A stretch of DNA of 50,952 bases from Clostridia bacterium (GCA_900753285.1 CAADYN010000127.1:1-50952), one strand, 5' to 3'; counted from the stretch's first letter, positions 40,794 to 49,761 are shown. A program made the numbers and translations. The notes: generated by a model from the letters alone, not told the origin.

Positions 40794-42089
40794 ATGAAAA
40801 ATTCACGAAAAATGACGGAAGTCGAGAAAAAATCGTGGCTCGTCGTTTTATTCTGCATTCTCGCGTATACCTCCGTCTATGTCGGCAGAAAAAATCTATC
40901 CGTGTGCCTGCCCGCCATGACAGAGGACGGAGTTATCTCCCCTGCTCTCGGCGGCACTGTCGGAACCTGCTTCCTCATATTCTACGCCTGCGGTCAGCTC
41001 ATAAACGGCTGTCTCGGAGACAAATTTCATCCGAAAGCTATGATATGCACCGGACTTATGGTTGCGGGAATTATGAATATCCTCATGGGGCTGAGTTCCG
41101 TCGGCATACTTTTCTGCGTGTTCTGGGCGGTGTGCGGATTCGCCTGCTCAATGCTGTGGTCGCCGATAGTCCGCGCGGTCTCACTTTGGACTACGCATGA
41201 GATAAGCCTTGCCGCCGGAGTACATCTCACAACCGCTATCCCGCTCGGAACCGTCGTCTGCTACATGATATGTGCGCTGTGCATGAAGGTGTCCACATGG
41301 AGATGCGCGTTCATCGTGTGCGGTATAATACTCTGCGCCGCCTCTGCCGTGGTATTCCTCTGCTTCACATCCCTGAAAGAATACGCGAAAGTACCCGAGA
41401 AAACAACGGTAAACAAATCCGAGAAGCTGCCTTTTCTTAAAGTATTCAGCATTGGCATACTCTTCACCGCGCTTGCAATCGTGTTCAACGGCATTCTCAA
41501 GGACGGACTTGACTTGTGGATTCCGACCGTGCTCAACGACAGGTTCATCCCCGATGTATCCGCGGTGTCCCTCATATGCTCCCTCCTGCCGATAATCAAC
41601 ATAAGCGGTGCGTACGGTGCGCGGTTCGTCTTCAGAAAATTTAAGCTCGATGAGCTGAGCTGCTGCGGGGTTATGTTTGCGCTCTCCGCCCTCTGCCTTG
41701 TCATAGTTACGGCTTTCATCTCGTTCACTCCGGCAAAATCCGCGGGAGAAGAAGTGGGAGCTTTAGGCATAGTCACCGCCGTGTTCATCACTATTCTTTT
41801 CGCCGTGTCGAGCGCCGCAATGTTCGGAGCTAACACAATGCTGCTCACGTTCATCCCGCTGCACTACGGAAAGGTCGGTCTTGCTTCATCCGTTTCCGGA
41901 ATGCTCGACTGCTTCTCCTACGCTGCCGCCGCTGTCTCAAACATAGCCGTCGGTGCGGTATCGGAGGGTGCGGGATGGGTCAAGGTATTCATGCTCTTCG
42001 TCGGATGCGCTCTCGTGGGACTTCTCATCTCCCTCGCAGGTCACGGAAAGATGAAAAAGACAACCGACGCGCTTGACTCTGCCGATTAA
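40794..42089 (+). CDS. MFS transporter, GlpT/UhpT-like
   Basis: 431 codons. ATG 40794 is chosen over ATG 40788 because AAGAAGG (40779-40785) is then properly spaced. Twelve spans in two halves. The start SVYVGRKNLSVCLPAM and CFLIFYACGQLINGCLGDKFHPK resemble the organophosphate:phosphate antiporter (GlpT/UhpT) branch. It may import a phosphorylated or glycosylated compound. The next gene is a GH38 glycosidase with its own promoter, so transport and cleavage may be linked. Confidence 0.8.
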   Translation: MKNSRKMTEVEKKSWLVVLFCILAYTSVYVGRKNLSVCLPAMTEDGVISPALGGTVGTCFLIFYACGQLINGCLGDKFHPKAMICTGLMVAGIMNILMGLSSVGILFCVFWAVCGFACSMLWSPIVRAVSLWTTHEISLAAGVHLTTAIPLGTVVCYMICALCMKVSTWRCAFIVCGIILCAASAVVFLCFTSLKEYAKVPEKTTVNKSEKLPFLKVFSIGILFTALAIVFNGILKDGLDLWIPTVLNDRFIPDVSAVSLICSLLPIINISGAYGARFVFRKFKLDELSCCGVMFALSALCLVIVTAFISFTPAKSAGEEVGALGIVTAVFITILFAVSSAAMFGANTMLLTFIPLHYGKVGLASSVSGMLDCFSYAAAAVSNIAVGAVSEGAGWVKVFMLFVGCALVGLLISLAGHGKMKKTTDALDSAD

Positions 42090-42119
42090 AAATTAGTTTC
42101 ATTTTCACACTTTTCGCTC

Positions 42120-42149
42120 TTGATTAACATCATATGAATCATGTATAAT
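42120..42149 (+). promoter_or_regulatory. Promoter of the GH38 gene
   Basis: TTGATT (42120-42125), 18 bases and TATAAT (42144-42149), 36 bases before ATG 42186. Confidence 0.65.
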
Positions 42150-42185
42150 GTGAAGTGACAACACAAACACAGGAGTACATATCAC

Positions 42186-44843
42186 ATGAAGAAAAGATAT
42201 TGCCTTATATCCCACACCCACTGGGACAGAGAATGGTATCTCCCGTTTGAAAACTTCCGTATGCGTCTGGTAGACCTCATCGACAATCTGCTCGACATAC
42301 TGAAGGAAGACAAGGAATACCGTTTCCACCTCGACGCGCAGACCATAGTTCTTGACGACTATCTTGCCATCCGTCCGTCTAAAAAACGCGAGCTTGAAGA
42401 CCACATTCGTCACGGCAGAATCCTCGTTGGACCGTGGTACGTGCAGAATGACTTCCACCTCACCGACGGAGAAGCAACAGTGCGCAACCTCATGATAGGC
42501 ACTGAAATGGCGGGCGAATTCGGCGCTTCCATGCCCATAGGATACGCCGCCGACCAGTTCGGACTTATCTCACAGCTCCCGCAGATACTGTACAAAGCCG
42601 GACTTCGCGACTGTGTATTCGGAAGAGGCTTTGACCGCGGAACTACCGAATTCTTCTGGGAGACAGAGGACGGCTCAAAGGTTCTCTGCGAACACATGAG
42701 ATTCTGGTACAACAACGCGCAGAGACTTTCTCCCGATCCCGAGGGCGCGCTGAATCTCGTCAGAAACTGCGGAAGAAACTGCACTGCCGCAAACTGCGCT
42801 ACGGGAAACTACCTCCTCATGAACGGCGTTGACCACCTTGAAGCACAGGAAGACCTCGCCGAGATAATGGACAAGGTTAGACCCATGCTCGACGAGGATG
42901 AAGAGATATTCCAGGACACTCTCCCCGAATTCATGCAGAGACTGCGCCGCGAAGTCGAGGAAAACGGCATCGAGCTGAAAACCTTCCGCGGTGAATTCAG
43001 AGACAACGGCGCGGCTAACGTACTGACCGGCACTCTCTCCTCACGCACTTACTTAAAGCAGGCTAACGCACGTTCGCAGGTGGAGCTTGAAAGAGAGCTT
43101 GAACCCCTCTGCACACTTCTGAGTGCCGCAGGAATAAAGGATTACCCCCACGACTACCTCCACTACCTCTGGAAGCTGCTCATCGAAAATCATCCTCACG
43201 ACTCCATCTGCGGCTGTTCCGTTGATGCGGTACACGAGCACATGATGGATCGCTTCGACCGCATTCACGAAAACACCACCGACCTCTTCTCACGCGCCAT
43301 GGACGAGCTAAGCTCCCATCTCGAGCCGCTCAAAATCGACGGTGAGTACAGAGTAATCCTTCTCAACGCCACAGACAGAGCATCGGACGCACCCGTTCGC
43401 GCTGTAGTCGACGTGATGAAGGAAGAGGACCGCGGCGGCATCGAGCTGTACGACGAAAACGGCAATGCTGTTCCCTTCGTATACGAAAAGTGCGAGCCTG
43501 ACGTCGGCAGAAGAATACTCAGCCCGATTAACCTCCCCGGTGAGAGCAGAGTTGCGAGATACACAATTGTAGTTGACGCGGGCGTTATCGAGGTATATTC
43601 CTACCGCACTCTCAGCGTTAAGGTATCGGACAAATCCGCTGTTGAAGCCGGAATCTCGGACTGCGCGGCTGACGTTATGGAAAACGAAAATCTCCGCGTA
43701 AAGATAAACTCCGACGGAACGGCTGATATTACGGACAAGAGAAGCGGCAGAGAATACAAGAATCTGCTTGCGTTTGAGGACACTGCCGACCGCGGAACAC
43801 TCTACAACTACGTCCACGGAGATCCGACAGGAGATATTACCACCTACGGCACGAAAGCGGAGATAACAGCTGTCGAGAACAACGAGCTGATACAAAAACG
43901 CACGGTAAAGCTCACCATAAAAGCAGACCGCGAGGAAGCATCGGGCGAGATTGGCATTATTATGACGCTCACACTCGCAAAAGGCGCGGAAATGCTTGAC
44001 GTTCAGCTTGAGATAGACAACGCGCTCGAAAACCACAGACTCCGCGCACTCGTTCCCACGGGAATCAAAGCTGACTCAAACTTCGCGTCACAGCCATACG
44101 ATGTGCTTGAAAGAAGCAAGGTCAGCATATACCCATACGACAGCGACCATCCGTCAAGTGATTTCGTAGCAGTCGAGGGAGACGGTCACGGTATCGCGCT
44201 GTTCCATGAGGGACTTTACGAATACGAGCAGATGACCGACGAAAACGACACTCTCGCGCTGACCGTTCTTCGTTCTGTCGGTAGAATTACAGGCGACTGG
44301 GAAGAGAGAAACACCATGACGCAGCTTTGGGTAACTCCCGGCGGACAGTGCATCGGAAAGAACACCGCGCATTTCGCCGTTATGCCATACGCGGGAGACC
44401 ATGTCAAAGCTGAGCTTGCGGCAAAGGCAATGCAGTTTCTCGCTCCCGTTTACTCCGCATCAAGAAGCCGCGATCCAAACAAATTCATCGGAGGAAGACC
44501 GTTCGTACAGGGACCCGGAATGCCCGACCTCTTCTACCGCCCCGTCAAGAACGCGTCAAAGAAGCTGCCTCAGAGCGCGTCCATAATAAAGCTTGAATCA
44601 GCGGAAAACGCAGTCGTCGTCACCGCAGTCAAGGAATCGGTATCGGGCGGAATCGTAGTCAGAGCGTACAACTCCACCTCAAGCGAGCGCAAGTTCTCCC
44701 TCGAATGCCCACTGTTCGGCATAAAGAAAGCACAGTCCGTGTCTCTTCTTGAAAACGAGGTTTACGAGGAGCTTACCGTTGACTCCGGCAGAGTAGAGTA
44801 TATCGCAAAGCCCAAGGAAATCGTAACTGTTCACATAAGATAA
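42186..44843 (+). CDS. GH38 alpha-mannosidase family glycosidase
   Basis: 885 codons from ATG 42186. HTHWDREWYLP (10-20) binds the catalytic zinc (His10, Asp14-type). The nucleophile is Asp123 in GYAADQFGLISQLPQIL. LIENHPHDSICGCSVDAVHEHM holds another zinc His and the family middle-domain signature. The C-terminal beta domains (about 400-885) are as usual. No signal peptide, so it is cytoplasmic and acts on imported mannosides; mannosylglycerate-type (MngB-like) or N-glycan fragments are both possible. Confidence 0.93.
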   Translation: MKKRYCLISHTHWDREWYLPFENFRMRLVDLIDNLLDILKEDKEYRFHLDAQTIVLDDYLAIRPSKKRELEDHIRHGRILVGPWYVQNDFHLTDGEATVRNLMIGTEMAGEFGASMPIGYAADQFGLISQLPQILYKAGLRDCVFGRGFDRGTTEFFWETEDGSKVLCEHMRFWYNNAQRLSPDPEGALNLVRNCGRNCTAANCATGNYLLMNGVDHLEAQEDLAEIMDKVRPMLDEDEEIFQDTLPEFMQRLRREVEENGIELKTFRGEFRDNGAANVLTGTLSSRTYLKQANARSQVELERELEPLCTLLSAAGIKDYPHDYLHYLWKLLIENHPHDSICGCSVDAVHEHMMDRFDRIHENTTDLFSRAMDELSSHLEPLKIDGEYRVILLNATDRASDAPVRAVVDVMKEEDRGGIELYDENGNAVPFVYEKCEPDVGRRILSPINLPGESRVARYTIVVDAGVIEVYSYRTLSVKVSDKSAVEAGISDCAADVMENENLRVKINSDGTADITDKRSGREYKNLLAFEDTADRGTLYNYVHGDPTGDITTYGTKAEITAVENNELIQKRTVKLTIKADREEASGEIGIIMTLTLAKGAEMLDVQLEIDNALENHRLRALVPTGIKADSNFASQPYDVLERSKVSIYPYDSDHPSSDFVAVEGDGHGIALFHEGLYEYEQMTDENDTLALTVLRSVGRITGDWEERNTMTQLWVTPGGQCIGKNTAHFAVMPYAGDHVKAELAAKAMQFLAPVYSASRSRDPNKFIGGRPFVQGPGMPDLFYRPVKNASKKLPQSASIIKLESAENAVVVTAVKESVSGGIVVRAYNSTSSERKFSLECPLFGIKKAQSVSLLENEVYEELTVDSGRVEYIAKPKEIVTVHIR

Positions 44844-44851
44844 CATAACAA

Positions 44852-44900
44852 AAACCGCTGATCTTCACACTCAGTTTAAGTGAGGGTCAGCGGTTTATTT
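44852..44900. terminator. Terminator between GH38 and pyrD (convergent)
   Basis: AAACCGCTGA (44852-44861) pairs with TCAGCGGTTT (44887-44896); an inner CACTCA/TGAGGG stem helps. T and A runs on both sides let it serve both strands. Confidence 0.85.
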
Positions 44901-44909
44901 ATATCATTT

Positions 44910-45830
44910 TCAGTGAGCCGCGCCGATTATTTCGCTAAGGGATTTAATTCCGTATTTGTCCATAGTCTCGGGCAGCGCGTCTATTATCTTCGGGCAGGTA
45001 TAAGGGTCGGTGAGATTTGCCGCTCCCACTTCGACAGCCGACGCTCCCGCAAGCATCATCTGGATAACGTGCTCGGGTGTGGAAATTCCGCCTATTCCGA
45101 CAACGGGGATTTTTACGGCGTCGTACACCTGATATACCATGCGCAGTGCTATCGGGAATGCCGCAGTTCCGCAGTATCCGCCCATTTTGTTCGCAAGCAC
45201 AGGCTTCTTTTTCTTTAAGTCTATCACCATGCCGTAAAGGGTATTGATGAGCGATATTCCGTCAGCTCCACCGGCTTCACAGGCTTTTGCGACCTCGGCT
45301 ACATCGGTAACGTTCGGCGTCAGCTTCATTATAAGCGGCTTTTTCGTCACTCCGCGGAGCATCTTCACAAGGCTCTCCGACAGCGCAGCCGACGTACCTA
45401 TGCAAGAGCCGCCTTCGCTCACGTTTGGACAGCTTATGTTCACCTCGTACCAGCCTATAACATCGCGCGCCGCACAGCTTTCAAGAACCTCTATTATGTC
45501 TCTGTATTCCTCGGGCGTGAATCCGCAGACGTTGGCGAGAACCTTTTTGTGATAGCTCTCCTTCAGTCTCGGAAGCTCCTTTTCGGCGACAGCGTGTACT
45601 CCGGGATTCTGCAAGCCGATTGAGATGAGCATTCCGGAGTCGCATTCCGCAATTCTGGGAGTGTTGTTGCCGAATCGCGGCTCAAACGTAGTTCCCTTGA
45701 ATGAGAACGCGCCGAGACGGTTTATATCGTAAAACTCCTCAAACTCCTTGCCGTAGCCGAAGGAACCGCTCGCGGCTATAACGGGATTGTCAAGCTCTAT
45801 TCCGCAAAGTTTTGTTTTGATATCTGCCAT
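44910..45830 (-). CDS. pyrD: Dihydroorotate dehydrogenase, class 1B catalytic subunit
   Basis: 306 codons from ATG 45830 (GAGGTAG upstream). Family patterns: PVIAASGSFGYGKEF, NPGVHAVAEKELPRL, INCPN-type NISCPNVSEGG with the catalytic base Cys, MKLTPNVTDVAEVAKACEAGGADGISLINTL, IPVVGIGGISTPEHVIQMMLAGASAVEVG (FMN phosphate). It oxidises dihydroorotate to orotate in pyrimidine synthesis, with electrons passing to PyrK and NAD+. It is 8 bases after pyrK in the same operon. Confidence 0.96.
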   Translation of the reverse strand: MADIKTKLCGIELDNPVIAASGSFGYGKEFEEFYDINRLGAFSFKGTTFEPRFGNNTPRIAECDSGMLISIGLQNPGVHAVAEKELPRLKESYHKKVLANVCGFTPEEYRDIIEVLESCAARDVIGWYEVNISCPNVSEGGSCIGTSAALSESLVKMLRGVTKKPLIMKLTPNVTDVAEVAKACEAGGADGISLINTLYGMVIDLKKKKPVLANKMGGYCGTAAFPIALRMVYQVYDAVKIPVVGIGGISTPEHVIQMMLAGASAVEVGAANLTDPYTCPKIIDALPETMDKYGIKSLSEIIGAAH

Positions 45831-45838
45831 ATACTACC

Positions 45839-46594
45839 TCACTTCCACAGTATCTCTTTCTTTTCGAGCACCGGACCGTCCTTGCAGATACGCTTGTATC
45901 CCGTGACGGTTTTGCACGAACATCCCATGCACGCGCCGAATCCGCAGCCCATCCTTTCTTCAAAGCTGAATTCTCCCTCCACTCCGTCAAGCACAGGTGA
46001 ATTGTAGACAGCCTTCAGCATCGGCTCGGGTCCGCAGGTGTAGAAGTAAGAGAATTTCTTTCCCTCATCCGAGAGAGCTGCAATGGCGTCGGTGACAAAT
46101 CCCTTCACTCCAACAGAGCCGTCGACAGTCGCAACCTTGACTTCCGCTCCGAGAGCAGCAAATTCATTCGGATAGAACACTTCCTCCGCCTTGTTAAAGC
46201 CGAGAACTACCGTCGGGTGCCTGCCTTCTTCCGCGAGCTTTCTGCACAGCATATAGAGAGGGGGAACTCCTACGCCGCCTCCGATGAGAAGGGGAGTTTC
46301 GCCGCTTTTTGTGAGGTCATAGCCGTTTCCGAGTCCGGTCAGCACGTCAAGCTCCTCGCACTGCGTCATTTTCGACATAAGCTCCGTACCTTTTCCGACG
46401 ACCTTGTAGATTAAAGTGAGTACGCAGCCTACGCAGTCACAAACAGAAATAGGTCTGCGGAGATATAAGCCGTCGAGCTTTATATTAACGAACTGTCCGG
46501 GACGGATTCCGCAGGTGTCTCCCGTAAGAGTCATGCGGTACACGTCTTTTGCAAGCTGCTGATTCGTGAGTATTTTGAAGATTTCCTGTTTCAT
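45839..46594 (-). CDS. pyrK: Dihydroorotate dehydrogenase electron-transfer subunit
   Basis: 251 codons from ATG 46594 (AAGGAGGAG upstream). FAD-binding region LRRPISVCD; NAD-binding GGGVGVPPLYML; and a C-terminal [2Fe-2S] site in ERMGCGFGACMGCSCKT with a later Cys (RICKDGPV). It passes electrons from PyrD to NAD+. Its mRNA leader contains a folded region and terminator (46651-46810), indicating control of the pyrKD operon before translation. Confidence 0.95.
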   Translation of the reverse strand: MKQEIFKILTNQQLAKDVYRMTLTGDTCGIRPGQFVNIKLDGLYLRRPISVCDCVGCVLTLIYKVVGKGTELMSKMTQCEELDVLTGLGNGYDLTKSGETPLLIGGGVGVPPLYMLCRKLAEEGRHPTVVLGFNKAEEVFYPNEFAALGAEVKVATVDGSVGVKGFVTDAIAALSDEGKKFSYFYTCGPEPMLKAVYNSPVLDGVEGEFSFEERMGCGFGACMGCSCKTVTGYKRICKDGPVLEKKEILWK

Positions 46595-46650
46595 AGCTCT
46601 CCTCCTTGGTTTTACCTTAATTATCGCCGTTTTTGCCCTGTTTTATGCCT

Positions 46651-46810
46651 AATAAAAATCCCGACCTGTGCAATGCGCAAAACATCACGTCAGTCGGGAA
46701 GATATATTTTCTTATTCCTGTGAGACAAAAACAGCATCAAAATTATCCTTTTCATTTAAGGCAACACGACCACCAGAACCCAGCGGCGTTACCTTTCTTT
46801 CTTTGTCTCC
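46651..46810 (-). ncRNA. Structured leader RNA with terminator before pyrKD (unassigned)
   Basis: The RNA (minus strand, starting about 46804) opens with GAGACAAA (about 46809-46802), which pairs with TTTGTCTC (46729-46722) to close a domain. Inside, GGTAAC (46793-46788) pairs with GTTGCC (46765-46760), enclosing a GCCGC/GTGGT stem. A terminator TCCCGACTG / CAGGTCGGGA with TTTTTATT (46699-46651) follows. The promoter is at 46839-46811. I do not match it to a known riboswitch, PyrR site (ARUCCNGNGAGGYU) or T-box. A terminated small RNA is the alternative. Confidence 0.6.
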
Positions 46811-46839
46811 ATTATACCATGCAGCGGAGCTTTAGTCAA
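46811..46839 (-). promoter_or_regulatory. Promoter of the pyrKD leader
   Basis: Minus strand TTGACT (46839-46834), 17 bases and TATAAT (46816-46811). It is nearly consensus and is located 217 bases before the pyrK start. Confidence 0.85.
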
Positions 46840-46893
46840 GGATGAAAAGGAAGCAAGATTTTGTGAACTTTCTTTGATTTTTAGTGCAAATCA

Positions 46894-47526
46894 CTATTCC
46901 GTATAGAACCTGTCTTCAACTGCAGCGCAAAGATAGTGGTACACCGGCAGATGAAGCTCCTGTACGCGGTAAGTCTCGTGCTCTCCCACACGAATGCACA
47001 CGTCGGCAAGGGAAGACAGCGCGGATTCTCTCTCACCCGTCAGCGCTATTACCTTAATTCCCATTATCCGTGCGAGCTTTGCAGCGTTCACTACGTTCTT
47101 TGAGTTACCCGAGGTTGATATCGCAATGAGCGCGTCCCCGTCTTTTCCGAGTGCGTAAAGCTCCTGCGCGTACATCATATCCGGCTCCACGTCGTTCACG
47201 AAAGCGGTCAGCAGTGCGGATTGTGAATGCAGCGACACGGCGGGAAGTCCGCATTGCAGTCCGTCAGCGAGCTTCTCCCACTCGTCGGGGTATAATTCTT
47301 TCAGCTTTTCGCGGTCTCTCTCCGGAATGGGACGCTTTTTTAGAAATCCCTTCGACAGCTCTCCTACGATGTGGTCCGAGTCCGCCGCGCTTCCGCCGTT
47401 TCCGCATATCATGAGCTTATTTCCACTGTCAAAAGTCTCGACAAGTATCTCCATCGCACGCTCAATGTCTCCAGAGCAATTTTTCAGTGCGGGATAGCGT
47501 CCTACAAGCTCGTTCAGTGTTTCCAT
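46894..47526 (-). CDS. SIS-domain phosphosugar isomerase (GmhA-like)
   Basis: 210 codons from ATG 47526, sharing a base with the stop of the ROK gene (ATGA). SIS patterns: LMICGNGGSAADSDHIVGELSKGF, AISTSGNSKNVVNAAKLARIMGIKVIALTG, and the end VQELHLPVYHYLCAAVE with His/Glu residues used in sedoheptulose-7-phosphate isomerase GmhA. An insert (PERDREKLKELYPDEWEKLADGL) is extra. It probably isomerises a phosphosugar made by the ROK kinase. The true substrate is not visible. Confidence 0.88.
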   Translation of the reverse strand: METLNELVGRYPALKNCSGDIERAMEILVETFDSGNKLMICGNGGSAADSDHIVGELSKGFLKKRPIPERDREKLKELYPDEWEKLADGLQCGLPAVSLHSQSALLTAFVNDVEPDMMYAQELYALGKDGDALIAISTSGNSKNVVNAAKLARIMGIKVIALTGERESALSSLADVCIRVGEHETYRVQELHLPVYHYLCAAVEDRFYTE

Positions 47527-48480
47527 CAGTTTTCTCCCCCTTCCATTGCCAAAGTCAAAGCCGCTATGTCTCCTATCTCATTCCCGAGAAGCGCAGGAAC
47601 TACCCTCACCGCACTGTACGACAAAGGCAGGCATTCGCGGCGCATTACGTCGTCCATGTACGGCTCAATCAAGTCGGACGAACGCTGATAAATACTGCCT
47701 ATCACTATCATCTCGGGGTTCAGCATATCTACAATGAACGACAGCCCCATTCCGAGCATTCCCGCACAGGTTTTGTACACCTCGGTCGCAGTCTCGTCTC
47801 CCGCATACGCCGCGTCAGCTACAGTTTTCGCAGTGACGGCTTCAAGCTCATCGTAGGATTTACAGTACGCACACGTCTTTCCCTGCTGTAATTTTTCTAT
47901 AGCCGCGGTTTTTGCGAGCATTGCTATACCTCCGCCGCTTGCGAATCCTTCAAATGAGCCTTCCTTGCCGTAGCCTACGGGACCGTGCGCAGACAATCTC
48001 ATGTGTCCGACTTCTCCGGCGTTTCCGTTAGCACCGTTGTATATTTTTCCGTTTATTATAATTCCCGCGCCCATTCCCGTACCGAAAGTTAGGAACACCA
48101 TGTTCTTCGTGCCTTTTCCCGCACCGAACTTCCACTCGGCAAGAGCGCAGGCATTTGCGTCGTTGCAGAGATACGCGGGTACACCGAGCCTGTCCGTCAC
48201 CATGCGCGTTATCTCAATGTTGTCCCATCCGGGCAGGTTCGGCGGAGACTGGATTATTCCCTTCACCGGGTCAAGAGGTCCTCCGCAGCTTATTCCGACA
48301 GCCTTTATCGGGATAGCGGAGCGGCATTTCATCTCCTCCGCCGTATCAAGGATTTTTCCTACAGTTTCATGCACGTCTGTCGTCGGGAATCTCACCTTGT
48401 CTATGACCTTTCCCGTGCTGTCTCCGAGGACAACCGCGCATTTTGTCCCGCCTATATCAATTCCAATGTAGTTGTTCATT
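47526..48480 (-). CDS. ROK-family sugar kinase lacking the zinc cysteines
   Basis: 318 codons from ATG 48480 (AGAGGT upstream); a further extension would read into the 40-bp repeats. GIDIGGTKCAVVLGD is the ATP phosphate motif and CNDANACALAEWKFGAGKG with EVGHMRL the ROK sugar-binding set (catalytic Asp in NDANA). The region where CxCGxxGCxE binds zinc reads GPVGYGKEGSFEG, with no Cys. That subgroup is known to me from Clostridia. It probably phosphorylates a hexose for the SIS isomerase. Confidence 0.9.
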
Positions 48481-48490
48481 TTCGACCTCT

Positions 48491-48574
48491 CTAAAGATAC
48501 TCTGAATAACAACCTTGAATCAGAGGCTTCCTAAGGATACTCTGAATAACAACCTAAAATCAGAGGCTTCCTAG
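48491..48574. repeat. Tandem 40-bp palindromic repeats in the ROK leader
   Basis: Two units with exact 40-base period, starting GATACTCTGAATAACAACC at 48496 and 48536, each ending AATCAGAGGCTTCCTA. CTCTGA and TCAGAG form a stem in each. The ends match the outer arms of the 90-bp element at 32201. They lie in the 5' leader of the ROK-SIS mRNA, between its promoter and RBS. Confidence 0.8.
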
Positions 48575-48600
48575 TATTGCAGCTTCAGTTATCACAAGAT

Positions 48601-48629
48601 ACAATACACTACCGAGGAGCAAAAGTCAA
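48601..48629 (-). promoter_or_regulatory. Promoter of the ROK-SIS operon
   Basis: Minus strand TTGACT (48629-48624), 17 bases and TATTGT (48606-48601). The transcript then passes through both 40-bp repeats before the ROK start at 48480. Confidence 0.65.
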
Positions 48630-48638
48630 TACCAAACA

Positions 48639-48683
48639 CAAAAAACGCCCCTCATCCGCATAAAATATCGGACAAGCAGGCGT
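48639..48683 (-). terminator. Terminator after the kinase gene
   Basis: On the minus strand ACGCC (48683-48679) pairs with GGCGT (48649-48645), with an inner CTTGTCCG/CGGATGAG stem, then TTTTTT (48644-48639). Confidence 0.75.
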
Positions 48684-48687
48684 ATTC

Positions 48688-49737
48688 TTATTCTGTTTCA
48701 ATCACTAAATCGCATTTTTCGCGGATGTCGAAGGCTTCAAAGTACCTGTTCTCGAGCGGAATCCATTCGTTAAAGAACCTTTCCGCCATGTCTCCGTTGC
48801 GTTTTATGATTCTCTCGCGCTGAATTTCAGGGGATGAGCAGACGAAAACCGACGCGTCATAGTATCCCGCAAGAGACGGATGCATACTGTAAGCTCCCTC
48901 GACTATCGACAGCTTCTTCGCGGGAATTGTCTCACCCGAAAGCACGGTAAATGTCTTACAGTCGAATTTTCTGTAGTTCACGTCAAGTCCTTTGCTGAGC
49001 GGAAGCAGAACCTCGTCAAGGAATCTCTCCCTGTCAACGTTTCCGCCGGCTTCCGCGTATCTTTCGGGAGTGCGCTGCTCTTCTCTCAGGAAGAAGTCGT
49101 CCATATGGAACACGTTGCAGTCGTAAACCTCGGCGAGAAGTGAAGAAAACGTCGTCTTTCCGCCCGCACTCGTTCCGTCAACTGCAACAATAACGCGGTC
49201 TTTTTCCGCCATGAGCCGGTCTATCAGCCGAAACGCGGGGATAAACTTTGCGTATTCCGTTTTCAGAAGCCTGTACGCGGGGGAATACAATTCGCGGTAC
49301 TTCTCGGAATGGTGGCACGCAGGATATCCGCTCTCCCTCATGCGGCTGACATAGCTCTCGCTCTCAATATAGTCAAGTCCTATCTTGCCGAGCTTTATCA
49401 TGTCCATGAGCACGGACAGCTTTTCGTCCATCTCGACCGATGTGTCAGCCTTATCTTCGACCACAGCCGAGAGAGAAAACAGCTTCGCAAGGGTAAGGGG
49501 CGAGAGTCCGTCATTTATCTGACCGAGATACACGCGCGAGTATTTGCCGAGGCTTTCAATGTCGTCCACAGTTGCAGATGAGCTTTCACGGCTTATGTAG
49601 TCCGCGGCGGCAGATGAGTCTCCCACAAGATGACCGCATCCGCACACGCTTTGGTACACCGCCTTATAAAAGTCCTGAATCTCGGATGAGGGGTATTTTT
49701 TATACAGAAAGAGCAATATATCCTTCGTTTTTTCCAT
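48688..49737 (-). CDS. Uridine-kinase-like P-loop protein with uncharacterised N-terminal domain
   Basis: 349 codons from ATG 49737. Residues 1-175 form a helical domain with SVCGCGHLVGD, YLGQINDGLSPLTLAKLFSLSA and YPACHHSEKYRELYSPAYRLL; I recognise no function, though the set looks conserved (Cys, His and Asp rich). Residues 182-349 are a uridine kinase-like P-loop: Walker A VDGTSAGGKTT (188-195), FHMDDFFL, VEGAYSMHPSL and RERIIKRNGD (lid/Arg). The substrate of the kinase may be a nucleoside or another small alcohol. Confidence 0.8.
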   Translation of the reverse strand: MEKTKDILLFLYKKYPSSEIQDFYKAVYQSVCGCGHLVGDSSAAADYISRESSSATVDDIESLGKYSRVYLGQINDGLSPLTLAKLFSLSAVVEDKADTSVEMDEKLSVLMDMIKLGKIGLDYIESESYVSRMRESGYPACHHSEKYRELYSPAYRLLKTEYAKFIPAFRLIDRLMAEKDRVIVAVDGTSAGGKTTFSSLLAEVYDCNVFHMDDFFLREEQRTPERYAEAGGNVDRERFLDEVLLPLSKGLDVNYRKFDCKTFTVLSGETIPAKKLSIVEGAYSMHPSLAGYYDASVFVCSSPEIQRERIIKRNGDMAERFFNEWIPLENRYFEAFDIREKCDLVIETE

Positions 49738-49761
49738 ATTTATGCCTTATAAAACGAGTAT

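Noticed and set aside
46651..46810. T-box or PyrR attenuator
   Set aside because: No AGGGUGGNACCGCG or ARUCCNGNGAGGYU motif was found in the leader.
48491..48574. Tandem 40-bp repeats as a CRISPR array
   Set aside because: Only two units with no unique spacers between them and no cas genes; they match the palindromic element at 32201.
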